From contig DHNP01000037.1 of assembly GCA_002409585.1 (NCBI GenBank), positions 1 to 28,409 on the forward strand: 28,409 nucleotides of DNA, in the 5' to 3' direction. This DNA comes from Ruminococcaceae bacterium UBA5413 (GTDB lineage Bacteria; Bacillota; Clostridia; Oscillospirales; Acutalibacteraceae). Made by a program: the position numbers and the translations under genes. A model generated the notes under the pieces. It worked only from the letters and a program-made list of their open reading frames with translations. It had not been told where the DNA came from and made no database searches. Below are positions 16,200 through 24,428 of this stretch, one piece after another; the first letter of the stretch is position 1, and each line of letters starts with the position of its first letter.

Positions 16200-16742
16200 T
16201 TACTTTTCGAAGTACGACAGTACCTCCCCGACTATAACCTCAGGGTCGGCAAGCGCGCCTTTACCGTAAGTGCCGCAGGCAAGCAGGCTGGTTTTAGGCT
16301 CTATAAACTTATAGTACCCGTATCCCCTTAATTTCGTGATATTTGACTGTAAGACAGGATTAGTCCACATATTAGTATTCATCGCCGGAGCTATAAAAAC
16401 CGGCTTGCCATACACGGCCATGACTGTAGACGTTAAAAGAGTATCCGCTATGCCTGACGCTATCTTCCCTATTATATTGGCCGTAGCAGGCGCAATGAGC
16501 AAAGCATCCGCTTTTTTAGACAATGAGATATGCGCTATGTCGTCAGGATAATTATCCGCAAACATATCGCCGTACACGCGGTTGCCCGTAAGCGAGCGGA
16601 ACGTAAGCGGCGTTATAAATTCCCTTGCGGACGGCGTCATGATAACGTCTACGTTTATTCCCTTTTTTACAAACATATGCGCTATGTCAGCAGCCTTGTA
16701 AGCCGCTATGCTGCCGGTAACGCCTATAACTATGTTTTTCAT
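16200..16742 (-). CDS. coaC: Phosphopantothenoylcysteine decarboxylase
   Basis: 180 aa flavoprotein of the HFCD family, a stand-alone CoaC rather than a CoaBC fusion. It turns 4'-phosphopantothenoyl-cysteine into 4'-phosphopantetheine. Key residues visible: GVTGSIAAYKA FMN-binding start, active-site His71 in AHISL, APAMNTNMW (118-126) holding the substrate Asn, and Cys156 in ACGTYGKGALA. Its start overlaps the stop of coaB by 4 nt (ATGA). Last gene of the pantothenate operon. Confidence 0.95.
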   Translation of the reverse strand: MKNIVIGVTGSIAAYKAADIAHMFVKKGINVDVIMTPSAREFITPLTFRSLTGNRVYGDMFADNYPDDIAHISLSKKADALLIAPATANIIGKIASGIADTLLTSTVMAVYGKPVFIAPAMNTNMWTNPVLQSNITKLRGYGYYKFIEPKTSLLACGTYGKGALADPEVIVGEVLSYFEK

Positions 16743-17503
16743 TGCGAAACCCCCGTTTTAGCAAGAACAGCGCCGACTATGCCCGTGGCTATGGCCTCTT
16801 TGCAGTGAAAATCAGTGCAGTTCCTCTTATCGTCTATCAGTATGCCGTCGTGGCTGTTTTGCGAGATGGAAGCGGCATCATTTGCAAGCACAAAGTCGCA
16901 CCTGTTTTTAAGCAGCAGCCGCCAAGCGGTCTCGACAAGCACCTCACGGCTCACCCCGTCGAGGAGCTTAAAGCCGACAAGCACCGTCTCAGGGCTTAAA
17001 TCCTTCACGATGCTTATTATTTTCGGCGTCTTTTCCAAAACAAGCACGGGGTGCTCTATGTCGGAGCTTATTTTAGAGCTGCTGTCTATCCGCGAACTTA
17101 AAATGCGTCTGTAAACGCTTTCCGCGCATTTTGCGTCGGCCGCGCCGCAGATTTCACGCGCGAGCCTGTCCGCCGTAGTAACATGGAACGTTTTGTAGTC
17201 GCTTACCGCCATGGAGTGTACAACTGCATCTATCCTGTTTTCGCCAAGCAGCTTCTCAAGGCAGCGCCTAAGGCTGCATGTGTCGCTTACCGTAAGCACC
17301 TTGAGCCTTTCGCCGCCAGCGCGCGGCCTTGCGGCATTTTCTGAACATACGTAGTAAACCGTATCAGCGCCTGAAAGCCTTGAGAGGAAGCCTTCCGCAA
17401 CCAAACTGCCGAGGCGGCCCGTCGCCCTGTTTGTTATGGAGCGTATTTCATCTATTTTTTCACTTGTGCCTCCGGCGGTAACGATAACTTTCAATTTTAA
17501 CAC
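16739..17503 (-). CDS. coaB: Phosphopantothenate-cysteine ligase (stand-alone type)
   Basis: 254 aa. Visible: VTAGGTSEKIDEIRSITN (about 8-25), the hallmark of the CoaB nucleotide-binding fold, HSMAVSDY (about 96-103), SSKISSDIEHPVLVLEKTPK (about 141-160), which matches the streptococcal type of CoaB, and FKLL near 177. It joins cysteine to 4'-phosphopantothenate. The GTG at 17503 has a weak ribosome site; a TTG three codons on (17494) is another possible start. It sits after a likely internal terminator and overlaps coaC by 4 nt, so the two are coupled. Confidence 0.92.
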   Translation of the reverse strand: MLKLKVIVTAGGTSEKIDEIRSITNRATGRLGSLVAEGFLSRLSGADTVYYVCSENAARPRAGGERLKVLTVSDTCSLRRCLEKLLGENRIDAVVHSMAVSDYKTFHVTTADRLAREICGAADAKCAESVYRRILSSRIDSSSKISSDIEHPVLVLEKTPKIISIVKDLSPETVLVGFKLLDGVSREVLVETAWRLLLKNRCDFVLANDAASISQNSHDGILIDDKRNCTDFHCKEAIATGIVGAVLAKTGVSQ

Positions 17504-17550
17504 TCTTTTCTAAAGTCCGTCAATGCAATTAAATAATATATATGATGCAC

Positions 17551-17586
17551 AAAAACGTGAAGCGGCCTTTACTGTTTCACGTTTTT
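17551..17586 (-). terminator. Possible internal terminator at the end of coaX
   Basis: AAAAACGTGAA and TTCACGTTTTT form an 11-bp stem with a 14-nt loop, and on the minus strand end in five T. The stem begins within the last coaX codons and its loop takes in the stop. It would reduce read-through into coaB and coaC. No clear new promoter was seen in the 65-bp gap. Confidence 0.55.
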
Positions 17587-18339
17587 CCTGTAAATAATAT
17601 AAAGTCCGCGCAGAGTAAGGTCGGCATCACATATTATTTCATGCCTGCAGTGTGGTATTATATAACTCATCATGCCGCCGGTAGCTACTACGGCCGCTTT
17701 AGCGCCTAACTCTTCCTCAAAACGGTCTATCAGCCCGTCCACCATAGCGGCGTTACCGTAAACGGAACCGCTTTTCATACAGTCTATGGTATTTGTAGCT
17801 ATGACCTTTTTTGTGGCTTCAAGGCGTATATGCGGTAACTGCGAAGTCATTTTAGAAAGGGCCTCAAGGGCTATGCGCACGCCCGGTATTATCATGCCGC
17901 CCACATAGCTGCCCGAAGCGTTTAAAACAGAAACCGTCGTCGCCGTACCCATATCAAAAATGACGGTAGGCTTAGGGTACTTTTCGTATGCGGCAACGGC
18001 GTCCGCCACGCGGTCGCTTCCCAGCTGGGCAGGGTTGTCGTAAAGTATATTGAGCCCGGTTTTTATGCCGGAGTCCACAACCACAACACCTTGGCCGGTT
18101 ATGGTTTTTATTGCTTTATAGACTACTTCCGACAGTTCGGGAACAACAGAAGAAATAATACTTCCCTCAATCCCCAACGGCGGGTATTTATTAATTTCAA
18201 ATAATTTTTGAAGCAGGGCGGCGTATTCGTCGCTTGTTTTTTTCCTGTCTGTCGAAAATCTGGACGTAAAATATATTTTTTTGTCGTCCATGCATCCGAG
18301 CACTATATTTGTATTACCTACATCAATAGCAAGAATCAT
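17569..18339 (-). CDS. coaX: Type III pantothenate kinase
   Basis: 256 aa, usual length. ASKHA-fold kinase: phosphate loop AIDVGNTN at residues 4-11, LGSDRVADAVAAYEKY (substrate and dimer region), DMGTATTVSVLN (second phosphate motif, about 128-139), GGMIIPG and the adenosine motif VATGGMM. It phosphorylates pantothenate and, unlike CoaA, is not inhibited by CoA in known members. Start at 18339 is chosen because the GNTN motif then begins in the usual place and GAGG lies 8 nt upstream; the frame is open 24 codons further but that part overlaps the upstream gene. Confidence 0.95.
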   Translation of the reverse strand: MILAIDVGNTNIVLGCMDDKKIYFTSRFSTDRKKTSDEYAALLQKLFEINKYPPLGIEGSIISSVVPELSEVVYKAIKTITGQGVVVVDSGIKTGLNILYDNPAQLGSDRVADAVAAYEKYPKPTVIFDMGTATTVSVLNASGSYVGGMIIPGVRIALEALSKMTSQLPHIRLEATKKVIATNTIDCMKSGSVYGNAAMVDGLIDRFEEELGAKAAVVATGGMMSYIIPHCRHEIICDADLTLRGLYIIYRKNVKQ

Positions 18340-18349
18340 ATAAACATCC

Positions 18350-19027
18350 TCATTCTCCGCGCGCAGTATTTTTCTCCCTGAAACGCAAAAGCGGCTTGCA
18401 GACCGCGGCATTTATCAGCGCCGCAGCCACTGCTTCCGGCACGCCGTTCATCAAAACCACACCTATTATGGCCGCAGTAACGGCGTTTGAGTCTACGCCG
18501 GTCGCCGCCGCGTAAGCATTTTTAAATATTAAATATATAAGCCCCATAACAAGCAGCGTATTTACAAGGCTGCCTGCGGCCCCTCCGGCAAGCAGCGGAA
18601 AATATTCGTTTTTAGCCGTTTTTTTCATTAGCCTGTAAACGTAATACGGTACCACGCCAACCAGTATGCGCGGCAAAAAACATATGACAATCGCCAGCGG
18701 ATTGCCTCGTGAAGTGCCCGGTACAGGGATAAACGGGCAGAAAACAAACGACAGCACGCCCGGCGTCATAAAATTCATAATAAAACTCGTAAGCCCGAAA
18801 ATACCGCCCAAGACCGCACCGCGCTTCGGCCCGAGAATAACGGAGCCTATGATGACCGGAATGTGTATAAGAGTAGCGCTTATAAGCCCTATTCTAATAT
18901 ACCCCACCGGTGTCAATGCCAGTACGAGAATAACGGCGGCAAACAATGCCATGAGGACAAAGTCCACATACTTTGACTTCTTATTCAATTTTATTTCCCC
19001 CTGCTGCTGTTCCGGTAACGCAGCCAT
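18350..19027 (-). CDS. ECF transporter S component, PanT-like, predicted pantothenate uptake
   Basis: 225 aa, very hydrophobic, about 6 membrane helices (first about 22-42), including the region TLIHIPVIIGSVILGPKRGAV typical of vitamin S components. It ends in a basic cytosolic tail. S components bind a vitamin and dock to a shared EcfAA'T module coded elsewhere. Pantothenate is inferred from the operon: coaX starts 10 bp after it, then coaB and coaC. The ATG has GGGAG 7 nt upstream; a TTG 15 codons on, with GGGGG upstream, is another possible start. The promoter lies at 19066-19094. Confidence 0.88.
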   Translation of the reverse strand: MAALPEQQQGEIKLNKKSKYVDFVLMALFAAVILVLALTPVGYIRIGLISATLIHIPVIIGSVILGPKRGAVLGGIFGLTSFIMNFMTPGVLSFVFCPFIPVPGTSRGNPLAIVICFLPRILVGVVPYYVYRLMKKTAKNEYFPLLAGGAAGSLVNTLLVMGLIYLIFKNAYAAATGVDSNAVTAAIIGVVLMNGVPEAVAAALINAAVCKPLLRFREKNTARGE

Positions 19028-19065
19028 AAAGCCGCTCCCATAGGATACAGCGCAAATTTTCTTGT

Positions 19066-19094
19066 ATTATACTACTTTGTTAAATTAAAGTCAA
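19066..19094 (-). promoter_or_regulatory. Promoter of the pantothenate/CoA operon
   Basis: On the minus strand TTGACT (19089-19094), 17-bp spacer, TATAAT (19066-19071). An inverted repeat AAATGCTT/AAGCATTT (19093-19100 and 19126-19133) starts at the edge of the -35 and could be an operator. Confidence 0.78.
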
Positions 19095-19257
19095 ATGCTT
19101 TGCCGGCTTATTTAACATAAAAAAAGCATTTTAATGGTAACTATGTTTTAAAGCTTTTTGACTTATAAGCCTGTGCCCGTAAATTCATTAATAAAATTAT
19201 TAACTTTAGTGTTAACTCCACATAATATAATATTGTGAATTTTAAGGGGGTCAGATT

Positions 19258-21111
19258 ATGTGCGGAATTGCAGGTTTCTGCGATTACAGTGCCGACTTTA
19301 CAAACGAAGCGCCCATGCTCGGTGAAATCGCGAGAAAAATGGGCAGTACGCTTAGGCATCGCGGTCCGGATGAAAACGGCGTGTTCCTGTCACGCCACGC
19401 GGCCTTTGCCCACCAAAGGCTCGCCGTCGTAGACATAAAAGGCGGGAAGCAGCCCATGACCGCCTATACGGGCGGTTACCGCTACACCGCCGTCTACAAC
19501 GGCGAACTGTACAACGCGGCCGAACTGCGCGCTGAACTTGAAAAAGACGGGTACGTCTTCGACACGTCAAGCGACACCGAAGTCCTTCTAAAGTGCTATA
19601 TACAGTACGGTACGGATTGTGCCGAAAAATTAAACGGTATATACGCTTTCGCCGTTGACGACGAAAAAAACGGCCGCTGCTTCATTTGCCGCGACAGGTT
19701 CGGCGTAAAGCCGCTTTTTTACTCACTTAGCGGCGGCAGGCTCGTGTTCGGCTCCGAGATAAAAGCTCTTTTCGAGTATCCCGGCATAAAGCCGGTGCTT
19801 GACAGGCAGGGGCTGTGCGAGGTTCTCGGCCTTGGTCCGGCGCGTACCGAGGGCATCGGTGTCTTCAAAGGGATAAACGAAATAAAGCCGGGTTATTTCG
19901 GCATATTCTCAAAAGACGGCTTTACGGAAAAAGCGTACTTCCGGCTTACGAGCCACGAGCACGAAGAAAGTTATGAAGACACTGTAAGGCACGTTCGCTT
20001 CCTCGTTGAGGACTCCGTCGAAAGGCAGCTTGTTTCAGACGTGCCGCTTTGTACATTTTTGTCAGGCGGGCTTGACTCAAGCGTCATAACGGCCCTTGCA
20101 GCCAATAAATACGCCGAAAGCGGTAAAACCCTTTCAACATATTCCTTTGACTTTACCGGCAATGACAAGTACTTCAGGCCTACGGCCTTCCAGCCGGATG
20201 CCGATAAACCCTTTGCGCAGAGAATGGTTGACTTTTGCCGTACCGACCATACTTACCTTGAGTGCGGCAACGTTAGACTCGCCGACTGCCTGTACAACGC
20301 CGTGGATGCGAAAGACCTTCCGGGCATGGCCGACGTCGACTCGTCGCTGCTGTACTTTTGCAGCCTTGTCAAAAAAAAGCACGTCGTTGCCTTAAGCGGT
20401 GAGTGCGCCGACGAGATTTTCGGCGGATACCCGTGGTTCCACAAAAAAGAGGCTTTCGAAGGGCACTGCTTTCCGTGGAGCCCCGACCTCTCTGTCCGCA
20501 CAGGCTTAATAAGCCCCGAAGCCGCGGATGCGCTGCAAATTGATAAGTATGTAAACATGCGGTACGAAGAATCCATAGCGCAGGTTCCCGCATTAAGCGG
20601 CGAAAGCCCGCAGGAAAAGCGCCGGCGTGAAATTTCGTTTTTAAATATAAAATGGTTTATGTCTACGCTGTTGGAACGTAAGGACCGCATGAGCATGGCG
20701 AGCGGACTTGAAGTCCGCGTGCCGTACGCCGACCACCGCATAGTTGAGTATGTATTTAACGCTCCGTGGAGTTACAAGTGCCATGGCGGAGTCGTAAAGT
20801 CTTTGCTGCGCGACGCCGCAAAGCCGTGGCTGCCCGCTGAAATAGACACGCGCAAAAAAAGCCCTTACCCCAAAACACATAATCCAGGCTATGAAAAGAT
20901 TATAAAGGAGCGCCTGCGCCATGTGCTTGACGACAGTTACGCCCCGGTTTACAAGATAATCAGCAAAGATGCGGCGGAAAAACTTTTAGGCGAAAAGTCT
21001 GACTACGGTAAGCCGTGGTTCGGCCAGCTTATGGCCGGCCCCCAGCTTATGGCATATATACTGCAGATAAATTACTGGCTCGCAAAGTACAATATAAAGA
21101 TAGAACTGTAG
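19258..21111 (+). CDS. asnB: Asparagine synthetase B, glutamine-hydrolysing
   Basis: 617 aa. N-terminal class II glutaminase with nucleophile Cys2 (MCGIAGF), RHRGPDE (34-40), HQRLAVVD, YNGELYN (80-86) and SSDTEVLL (104-111). C-terminal synthetase with the ATP PP-loop SGGLDSS (269-275), then SGECADEIFGGYPW and a helical end. It makes asparagine from aspartate, using glutamine and ATP. GGGGG is 7 nt before the ATG. A TATAAT lies at 19226-19231, without a good -35. No T-box was seen. A single-gene unit set apart from its neighbours by non-coding DNA. Confidence 0.95.
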   Translation: MCGIAGFCDYSADFTNEAPMLGEIARKMGSTLRHRGPDENGVFLSRHAAFAHQRLAVVDIKGGKQPMTAYTGGYRYTAVYNGELYNAAELRAELEKDGYVFDTSSDTEVLLKCYIQYGTDCAEKLNGIYAFAVDDEKNGRCFICRDRFGVKPLFYSLSGGRLVFGSEIKALFEYPGIKPVLDRQGLCEVLGLGPARTEGIGVFKGINEIKPGYFGIFSKDGFTEKAYFRLTSHEHEESYEDTVRHVRFLVEDSVERQLVSDVPLCTFLSGGLDSSVITALAANKYAESGKTLSTYSFDFTGNDKYFRPTAFQPDADKPFAQRMVDFCRTDHTYLECGNVRLADCLYNAVDAKDLPGMADVDSSLLYFCSLVKKKHVVALSGECADEIFGGYPWFHKKEAFEGHCFPWSPDLSVRTGLISPEAADALQIDKYVNMRYEESIAQVPALSGESPQEKRRREISFLNIKWFMSTLLERKDRMSMASGLEVRVPYADHRIVEYVFNAPWSYKCHGGVVKSLLRDAAKPWLPAEIDTRKKSPYPKTHNPGYEKIIKERLRHVLDDSYAPVYKIISKDAAEKLLGEKSDYGKPWFGQLMAGPQLMAYILQINYWLAKYNIKIEL

Positions 21112-21121
21112 CTCACGGTTT

Positions 21122-21150
21122 TATCCGCCGGTACCGTTTGCCGGCGGATA
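21122..21150 (+). terminator. Hairpin after asnB, probable terminator
   Basis: TATCCGCCGG and CCGGCGGATA form a perfect 10-bp stem with a 9-nt loop, 11 bp after the asnB stop. The T-run after it is weak (TTCCGTTT). Confidence 0.6.
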
Positions 21151-21263
21151 TTCCGTTTGGAAAAGATGTATATAAAGTTTATTTTACGTCAATATAAATT
21201 TATGCATCAATTTTATTGAGCTGCAAAAAAAGTCGTTTAAGTTCTTATCCGTAACCATTTACC

Positions 21264-21292
21264 TTGAAATTGATAAGCTATTATTGTATTAT
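21264..21292 (+). promoter_or_regulatory. Promoter of glmS
   Basis: TTGAAA (21264-21269), 17-bp spacer, TATTAT (21287-21292). Transcription would begin about 20 nt before the ribozyme cleavage site. Confidence 0.7.
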
Positions 21293-21320
21293 AAACAATG
21301 GCTTTCAAAAGGGGACACGA

Positions 21321-21464
21321 GCGCATGGGCTTACCGTACCGCATATATCCGGTACGGTAAGCTGACGAGGGCAAGGAGTATCGAAAAATCAGCGGATGCC
21401 TTGCGGTACGGCACTACCGGAAATGGCGGGAAAACCAGGGAGCGATTCCTGAACAAACCCTCCA
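21321..21464 (+). ncRNA. glmS ribozyme (glucosamine-6-phosphate-activated)
   Basis: The ribozyme core is recognised directly. The cleavage site is A21320|G21321 in GAGCGC. P2 is GGCTTACCGTACC with GGTACGGTAAGCT, then the conserved CTGACGAGGGCAAGGAGTAT. Next come TCAGCGGATGCCTTG (P3 closing) and CGGTA/TACCG (P3.1). TGGCGGG with CCCTCCA makes P4, and CAGGGA/TTCCTG makes P4.1, with AACAAA between. The layout follows the Bacillus anthracis RNA in order. Glucosamine-6-phosphate acts as the cofactor; self-cleavage exposes a 5'-OH end and leads to mRNA decay, a feedback on GlmS. About 46 nt separate it from the glmS start. Confidence 0.96.
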
Positions 21465-21510
21465 GGGTGCCTGAAAGCCTGAATTTTTTTATGAAAGGCA
21501 GGCAAAAAAT

Positions 21511-23340
21511 ATGTGCGGAATCGTAGGCTATATCGGCGGCAACGAAGCACAGCCCGTTTTGCTCAGCGGCTTACGCAGACTCGAGTACCGTGGTTACGAC
21601 TCGGCAGGCATAGCAGTTTTGAACGCAGACGGCAGGATGGGTATAGTAAAATGCAAGGGAAGGCTCTCTAACCTGGAGGAAAAACTCAAGCCGTCGCCTT
21701 TGAGCGGCACAGTAGGCATAGGCCACACGCGCTGGGCAACGCACGGCGAACCGTCAGAGTTAAACTGCCACCCGCATACCGACGAAAAAAAAGAAATCGC
21801 AGTTATACACAACGGGATAATAGAAAATTACATGCATCTGCGCGGATGGCTTTCTTCCAAGGGTTACCGCTTTTTTACTGAAACAGATACGGAAGTCATT
21901 CCGAACCTTATAGATTACTACTACAATGGCGACCTTTTGGAAGCTGTCAATAAAGCGGTGTCGAAGCTCGAGGGCAGCTACGCGCTCGGCATAATCTCCG
22001 TGCACGAGCCGGATAAGCTCATAGCCGTGCGAAAAGACAGCCCCCTCGTGATAGGCCTTGGCAAAAGTGAAAACTATATAGCGTCGGACGTGCCGGCAGT
22101 GCTTAATTACACAAAGGAATTTATTTATCCTGAGGATAAGGAAATAGCGGTCATACGCAAAAATTCGGTCGAAATCTATTCGCCCGAAGGCGAAAGGCTG
22201 CAAAAACCCGTAAAACACATAAGCTGGAGTTCGGACGCAGCCGAAAAGGGCGGTTACGAAGACTTTATGCTTAAGGAAATATGCGAACAGCCGCAGGCCA
22301 TAAAGGCCACCATGGCTACGCGCATACAGCCAGGAAAGCCGGTAAAGTTCGACAACATAGAACTTACAAAGGCCGAGGCCGACTCGATAGACAAAATATA
22401 CATTGTTGCCTGCGGAACAGCTTACCACGCCGGCATAGTAGGCAAGTACCTTATTGAAAAAATGGCGCGGATACCCGTCGAGGTTGATATTTCGTCAGAA
22501 TTCCGTTACCGTGACACCATCTTTACGGACAAAACGCTGCTTATAGTCATAAGCCAGTCAGGAGAAACCGCAGACACACTCGCCGCACTGAGAAAGGCCA
22601 AAAAAAGCGGCGTAAAGGTGCTTGCCGTCTCAAACGTCGTGGGCAGCTCCGCAGCCAATGAAGCCGACAGCGTCATTTACACCTGGGCGGGGCCGGAGAT
22701 TGCGGTCGCTTCCACAAAAGCCTTTACGACACAGCTTGTAGTCATGTGCAGCCTCGCGCTTTATTTCGCGCAGCAGCGCGGCACTATGGCCGCTGAAGAA
22801 ATAGAATCGGTTAAAAGCGATATGCTCACGCTGCCTGACAAAGCCCGTGAAATCCTTAAGCACCGCGAAGTCCTGCAGAAGTTCGCGTCAAACAATTACA
22901 TGCATAAAAACATGTTTTTCATCGGCAGGGGGATAGATTACCCCGTCGCCATGGAGGGCGCCCTTAAAGTAAAGGAAATATCGTATATACATTCCGAAGC
23001 GTACGCAGGCGGCGAGCTTAAGCACGGGCCAATCGCGCTTATAGAAAACGGTACGGTCGTCATAGCAATGGCAACGCAGAAAGACCTTTACGAAAAAATG
23101 GTGAGTAACATACGCGAGGTGACCACACGCGGCGGCAGGGTCCTCGGTTTTGCCATGGAAGGCAGCACAAGCATGGAGCAGGTTGCGGACTCAGTCCTCT
23201 ACATCCCCAAAGTAAGCGACGTACTCTCCCCCATACTCTCCGTCATCCCCCTGCAGCTGCTGGCTTATTACTTTGCCGTGCAAAGGGGCTGCGACATCGA
23301 CAAACCGCGCAACCTCGCAAAATCAGTCACCGTAGAATAA
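21511..23340 (+). CDS. glmS: Glutamine-fructose-6-phosphate aminotransferase (isomerising)
   Basis: 609 aa, full length. Class II glutaminase with Cys2 (MCGIVGYIG), GLRRLEYRGYDSAG, HTRWATHG and HNGIIENY. Then two SIS isomerase domains (about 285-425 and 455-600), with ACGTAYHA, SQSGETADT, STKAFTTQ and GRGIDYPVAMEGALK, ending in NLAKSVTVE. It makes glucosamine-6-phosphate, the first step to UDP-GlcNAc for peptidoglycan. Regulated by the ribozyme in its leader. The ribosome site (AGGCAGG) is fair and about 9 nt upstream. Confidence 0.98.
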   Translation: MCGIVGYIGGNEAQPVLLSGLRRLEYRGYDSAGIAVLNADGRMGIVKCKGRLSNLEEKLKPSPLSGTVGIGHTRWATHGEPSELNCHPHTDEKKEIAVIHNGIIENYMHLRGWLSSKGYRFFTETDTEVIPNLIDYYYNGDLLEAVNKAVSKLEGSYALGIISVHEPDKLIAVRKDSPLVIGLGKSENYIASDVPAVLNYTKEFIYPEDKEIAVIRKNSVEIYSPEGERLQKPVKHISWSSDAAEKGGYEDFMLKEICEQPQAIKATMATRIQPGKPVKFDNIELTKAEADSIDKIYIVACGTAYHAGIVGKYLIEKMARIPVEVDISSEFRYRDTIFTDKTLLIVISQSGETADTLAALRKAKKSGVKVLAVSNVVGSSAANEADSVIYTWAGPEIAVASTKAFTTQLVVMCSLALYFAQQRGTMAAEEIESVKSDMLTLPDKAREILKHREVLQKFASNNYMHKNMFFIGRGIDYPVAMEGALKVKEISYIHSEAYAGGELKHGPIALIENGTVVIAMATQKDLYEKMVSNIREVTTRGGRVLGFAMEGSTSMEQVADSVLYIPKVSDVLSPILSVIPLQLLAYYFAVQRGCDIDKPRNLAKSVTVE

Positions 23341-23365
23341 AAACCATATATTTCACCTAAACTGC

Positions 23366-23408
23366 AAGGCATATCCGCACACTGTAAATAGTGCAGATAT
23401 GCCTTTTT
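23366..23408 (+). terminator. Terminator of glmS
   Basis: AAGGCATATCCGCAC pairs with GTGCAGATATGCCTT (one mismatch) around a 10-nt loop and is followed by a T-rich run. Confidence 0.88.
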
Positions 23409-23546
23409 ATTTTCTTTTATATACCCTATAGCTTATTTTATGACTTTTTTATTCCATTTTTTAGCAGTGACAAATTTCGAGTATATCTGTACGCCAAATA
23501 CATTATAATCATTAATGAGCTAAAAAATAAAGAAAGGAAAATAAAT

Positions 23547-23774
23547 ATGGATAGAATATTTGTCGATAAAGATTTGTTGTTAAAAACGATAACCGGCATA
23601 AATGGCGAAGGCAGGCTTGAGCTCTGCATTATACCGCAGCAAAGCGACTGCGGCAAAGTTAACCCGGCATTCCTGCACGTTGGGTTCCAGCACGACGACG
23701 GTACATATGAAGACCTTGAGAGCATCGACTCATCATCTTATAAACGGGAATTTGTAATTATGGAATCCGCATAG
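23547..23774 (+). CDS. Small protein of unknown function
   Basis: 75 aa from the ATG at 23547, with AAAGGA about 8 nt before it. Acidic (many Asp and Glu), no membrane segment, one Cys pair near residues 27 and 35, and the ending SSYKREFVIMESA. A TATAAT at 23504-23509 may be its -10. I do not recognise the family. The frame upstream of the ATG has no ribosome site and overlaps the glmS terminator, so it was not used. A short TGCC/GGCA hairpin followed by T (23804-23818) may end it. Confidence 0.6.
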   Translation: MDRIFVDKDLLLKTITGINGEGRLELCIIPQQSDCGKVNPAFLHVGFQHDDGTYEDLESIDSSSYKREFVIMESA

Positions 23775-23858
23775 CGCTTAAAAATATATTACAAACGCCC
23801 GTTGCCATAAGGCATTTTTCACTCTTCCCGCATAGAATAATGCAGAGGGGGTGATTTT

Positions 23859-24362
23859 TTGTCTATCAGCCAAAGGAACTGCATCGAAAACATACTCAGG
23901 CGCCCGCCGGATGCACAGTCATTTATAAAGGGAAGCGGCGGGTACCCAAATATAAAAGGAGTCGTTTTCTTTTACCAGCTTGACGGAGGCGTCCTCGTTA
24001 TGGCCGAGGTGCGAGGGCTGCCGCACGGCGCAGGTAAATGCCCTGCGGATGTGTTTGCCTTCCATATACACGAGGGAAGCGACTGCTCCGGCAGCGCGGG
24101 CGACCCATTCTCCGGCGCGGGCGGCCACTATAACCCGGGTGGATGCGCCCACCCCGCCCACGCCGGCGACCTGCCGCCGCTTTTCGGCAACAGCGGGTAC
24201 GCGTTTGCGGCAGTTTTTACAGACAGGTTCTCCGTAAGCGACGTAGCAGGCAGGACTGTAATTATCCACGCTGCGCCGGACGACTTTACTTCACAGCCGT
24301 CAGGAAATTCCGGAGAAAAAATAGCATGCGGCAAAATAACCGTTTTAAGCGGAAAGAAATAG
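23859..24362 (+). CDS. Cu/Zn superoxide dismutase family protein, no signal peptide
   Basis: 167 aa, TTG start with GGGGGTGA 4 nt upstream. Copper ligands His69 and His71 (FHIHEG), bridging His90 (GGHYNP), zinc ligands His98, His101 and Asp104 (AHPAHAGDLP), and copper His137 (VIIHAAPDD). Cys76 and Cys157 (GSDCSG and IACGKI) match the canonical disulfide. So all ligands look intact. The N-terminus (ISQRNCIENILRRPPDAQ) is not hydrophobic, so there is no secretion signal, unlike most bacterial SodC. It would turn superoxide into peroxide and oxygen. Activity is inferred from ligands only. Confidence 0.9.
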   Translation: MSISQRNCIENILRRPPDAQSFIKGSGGYPNIKGVVFFYQLDGGVLVMAEVRGLPHGAGKCPADVFAFHIHEGSDCSGSAGDPFSGAGGHYNPGGCAHPAHAGDLPPLFGNSGYAFAAVFTDRFSVSDVAGRTVIIHAAPDDFTSQPSGNSGEKIACGKITVLSGKK

Positions 24363-24370
24363 ATATCAGC

Positions 24371-24398
24371 GTGCCCGCGTACCTGCGTGCGCGGGCAC
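24371..24398. terminator. Hairpin between convergent sod and DUF6020-like genes
   Basis: GTGCCCGCG and CGCGGGCAC make a perfect 9-bp stem with a 10-nt loop. No T-run on either side, so it is only a probable terminator or mRNA end barrier for both genes. Confidence 0.5.
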
Positions 24399-24428
24399 GG
24401 CGGTTTCACGCGGTTTATACATTAAATA

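Noticed and set aside
18340..18411. 24-residue N-terminal extension of CoaX
   Set aside because: It overlaps the upstream S-component gene and would displace the N-terminal DVGNTN loop from its usual place; GAGG supports the ATG at 18339.
21284..21526. 80-aa frame before glmS
   Set aside because: It lies over the glmS promoter and ribozyme, has no ribosome site, and its sequence is explained by the RNA structure.
19258..23340. asnB and glmS as one amidotransferase operon
   Set aside because: They share a glutaminase fold, but a hairpin, a promoter and the ribozyme lie between them, so they are separate units.
16093..23408. Related terminators of gpmI and glmS (both with AAGGCATA...TATGCCTT stems) as a repeat family
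   Set aside because: Only two copies with different loops; this is likely chance or a common terminator shape rather than a mobile repeat.
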